Part shown: piece by piece, positions 5,949 through 7,227 of the stretch
Numbering within the stretch: the first letter of the stretch is position 1
Layout: every line of letters starts with the position of its first letter
NCBI GenBank assembly: GCA_937892635.1
Contig: CALBKB010000036.1
Span: 1-7,227 of the forward strand
Source: an uncultured Clostridia bacterium
GTDB taxonomy: Bacteria; Bacillota; Clostridia; Oscillospirales; UMGS1783
Reading direction: 5' to 3'
DNA: 7,227 nt
Notes under the pieces: generated by a model
What the model was told of the DNA's origin: nothing
What the model saw: only the letters and a program-made list of their open reading frames with translations
Database searches by the model: none
Made by a program: the position numbers and the translations under genes

Positions 5949-7226
5949 ATGACGTATCAACCGTTACCGATTAGTGATCGCCTGCAAAAGCTGAAGGTGG
6001 AATATGCCAAGCTGCCCGTTCCGCAGGAGACTAATCCCTATATTGATAAAAAATACCGCCATTTTTGTACCGGCGACCGTTGGATCACTCTTGCCTTTTT
6101 GGAGGGGTATCTCAAGCATTACGATGCCTATACCTCGCGTTTGCGCCGCTCCTATGCGGAGGCGGCCGAGTTATATGCGGCTGAGCCCATTATTTTAGAC
6201 GATGAGCTGCTGGTCGGTCAGTTGTATCTGCCCGAGTATACCGAAGAGGAGCAAAAGCGCTACGACGAGTTGTGCGATATGTTTATCATGTCTTCCTCGA
6301 CGCTGGAAATGTTTGGTTTGCGCAATACCCATTTATCGTTGGATCTGGAAAAGCTGTTGCGTTTGGGCGTCAATGGGCTCAAGGCCGAAATTGAGGCACA
6401 GATGGCTAAGCTTAACTATGACGATGTGGACGTCTATCCCGATTTTGAAGTGGTGCGTAAGGATGAATTTTATCGTTGCTGCCTGATTGAATTGGATGCG
6501 GTGCTGGATCTGGCGTCGCGTTATGCCAAGAAAGCGGCTGAGCTTGCCGAAACGGCGGTTGAGCCGAGAAAGTCGGAGCTGCTTCGCGTGGCTGCCGTGA
6601 TGAAAAAGGGGCCTGCTGAGCCGGCAACCACCTTTCATGAAGCCATTCAAAGCGTGCATTTCTTCCTGAGCAATTTGTTCGGTCTCTATCCCTTGGGTCG
6701 CCCCGACCGTTATCTGTATCCCTTCTATAAGAAGGATATGGAGGAGGGGAGACTGACCAAGCAAGAGGCGCAGGATATGGTAGACAGTTTGTGCTTAGGC
6801 GTGTCGACTCGTGTCTTCTCCCGTTCGGCCAGCGGCTTTATTGTGGGCGGTCAGGATAAGGACGGCAATTTGATCGAAAACGATTTGACCTATATGTTTA
6901 TCACGGCGCTGGATCACATTCGTCAGCCTGACCCGAACGGCGCGTTGGCGGTCAACCGTCAGACGAGTAATGAGATTTTGCAGTATGCCGCCGAGGTTCT
7001 GTCGCACGGCGTTACCCACCCGGCTTTCTATAACGACGAGAGCATTGTGCAATCCCTGCGCGATTATGGAGTGTCGGTGGAGGATTCGGTTAACTACATT
7101 CATACCACCTGCGCCGAGATCAGCGTGGTCGGACGCTCTCGTGCCCATTCGACGGCGTTCTCGATTGACGAAATAACGCTTTTTGAGATCAGCAGGGTTT
7201 CGGTTCGCGGCACAATAGGTGATTAT
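5949..7226 (+). CDS. PFL-like glycyl-radical enzyme, N-terminal 426 residues (runs off right edge)
   Basis: Glycyl-radical enzymes use a radical on a C-terminal Gly, installed by a radical-SAM activase, to make a thiyl radical on an active-site Cys; they are cytoplasmic and oxygen-sensitive. The translated product is open from the ATG at 5949 to the edge. Family marks are IILDDELLVG (~81-90), the signature GRPDRYLYPFYKKDM (250-264) followed by EEGRLTKQEAQ, and the C-x-E active-site motif TTCAEI with Cys388 and Glu390. Full-length family members have about 750-850 residues, so roughly half is present; the glycyl loop and the activase gene are not in view. The start has AAAGGATG (5932-5939) about 9-11 nt upstream, a little far but acceptable. 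The motif TCAEI lacks the Gly before and Pro after that mark GCVEP of propanediol, glycerol, choline and hydroxyproline enzymes, and it is not the CC of true pyruvate formate-lyase, so I do not assign a substrate. The last ~20 residues look atypical. Confidence 0.88.
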   Translation, partial: MTYQPLPISDRLQKLKVEYAKLPVPQETNPYIDKKYRHFCTGDRWITLAFLEGYLKHYDAYTSRLRRSYAEAAELYAAEPIILDDELLVGQLYLPEYTEEEQKRYDELCDMFIMSSSTLEMFGLRNTHLSLDLEKLLRLGVNGLKAEIEAQMAKLNYDDVDVYPDFEVVRKDEFYRCCLIELDAVLDLASRYAKKAAELAETAVEPRKSELLRVAAVMKKGPAEPATTFHEAIQSVHFFLSNLFGLYPLGRPDRYLYPFYKKDMEEGRLTKQEAQDMVDSLCLGVSTRVFSRSASGFIVGGQDKDGNLIENDLTYMFITALDHIRQPDPNGALAVNRQTSNEILQYAAEVLSHGVTHPAFYNDESIVQSLRDYGVSVEDSVNYIHTTCAEISVVGRSRAHSTAFSIDEITLFEISRVSVRGTIGDY

Positions 7227-7227
7227 T

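Noticed and set aside
6333..6764. A 143-codon minus-strand open frame within the glycyl-radical enzyme gene
   Set aside because: The plus strand carries conserved glycyl-radical enzyme motifs here; the antisense translation has none.
5949..7226. Calling the glycyl-radical enzyme a B12-independent propanediol dehydratase because fucI is nearby
   Set aside because: The active-site motif is TCAEI rather than GCVEP, and no activase or microcompartment gene is visible, so the substrate is left open.

Overview
The window looks like chromosomal DNA of an anaerobic, endospore-forming Bacillota (class Clostridia, probably a gut member). The grounds are a clear SpoIIID sporulation regulator, strong GGAGG-type ribosome binding sites, sigma-A-type promoters, a glycyl-radical enzyme (an oxygen-sensitive enzyme class) and a large secreted GH36 glycosidase. 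The species cannot be named from the sequence alone. Coding density is high and no RNA gene, CRISPR array or mobile element was seen.

Layout, left to right. (1) Positions 2-1123, minus strand: the first 374 codons of L-fucose isomerase (fucI), running off the left edge. (2) Positions 1124-1234: a compact AT-rich divergent promoter region. It holds a near-consensus extended -10 promoter for the AraC gene. For fucI it holds a perfect -10 but no recognisable -35. The two -10 boxes form a 7-bp inverted repeat. (3) Positions 1235-2083, plus: an AraC/XylS-family regulator with an N-terminal cupin. (4) Positions 2066-2092: a hairpin terminator shared by two convergent genes. (5) Positions 2091-2360, minus: spoIIID with a GTG start. 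(6) Positions 2361-2552: a second divergent region with a strong sigma-A promoter toward the glycosidase. (7) Positions 2553-5792, plus: a 1079-residue secreted GH36 (melibiase-type) enzyme with a long N-terminal accessory region, followed by a strong terminator. (8) Positions 5949-7227, plus: the first 426 codons of a PFL-like glycyl-radical enzyme of unassigned substrate, with its own promoter, running off the right edge.

How the parts may work together (inference): FucI starts intracellular L-fucose catabolism (L-fucose to L-fuculose), and the divergent AraC protein is well placed to activate it. The exported GH36 enzyme would remove terminal alpha-galactosyl or alpha-GalNAc-type sugars from extracellular glycans. 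On host mucins and blood-group structures those sugars sit next to alpha-fucose, so fucI, araC and the glycosidase could form a small host-glycan foraging locus. SpoIIID has no obvious role in this and seems to be a bystander. The glycyl-radical enzyme is tempting as a propanediol dehydratase for fucose fermentation, but its active-site motif (T-C-A-E-I) is not the G-C-V-E-P of known diol dehydratases, so that link is weak.

Caution: codon use changes abruptly in the outer ~130 bp on the left and the outer ~65 bp on the right, so sequence at both edges may be mosaic or mis-assembled.
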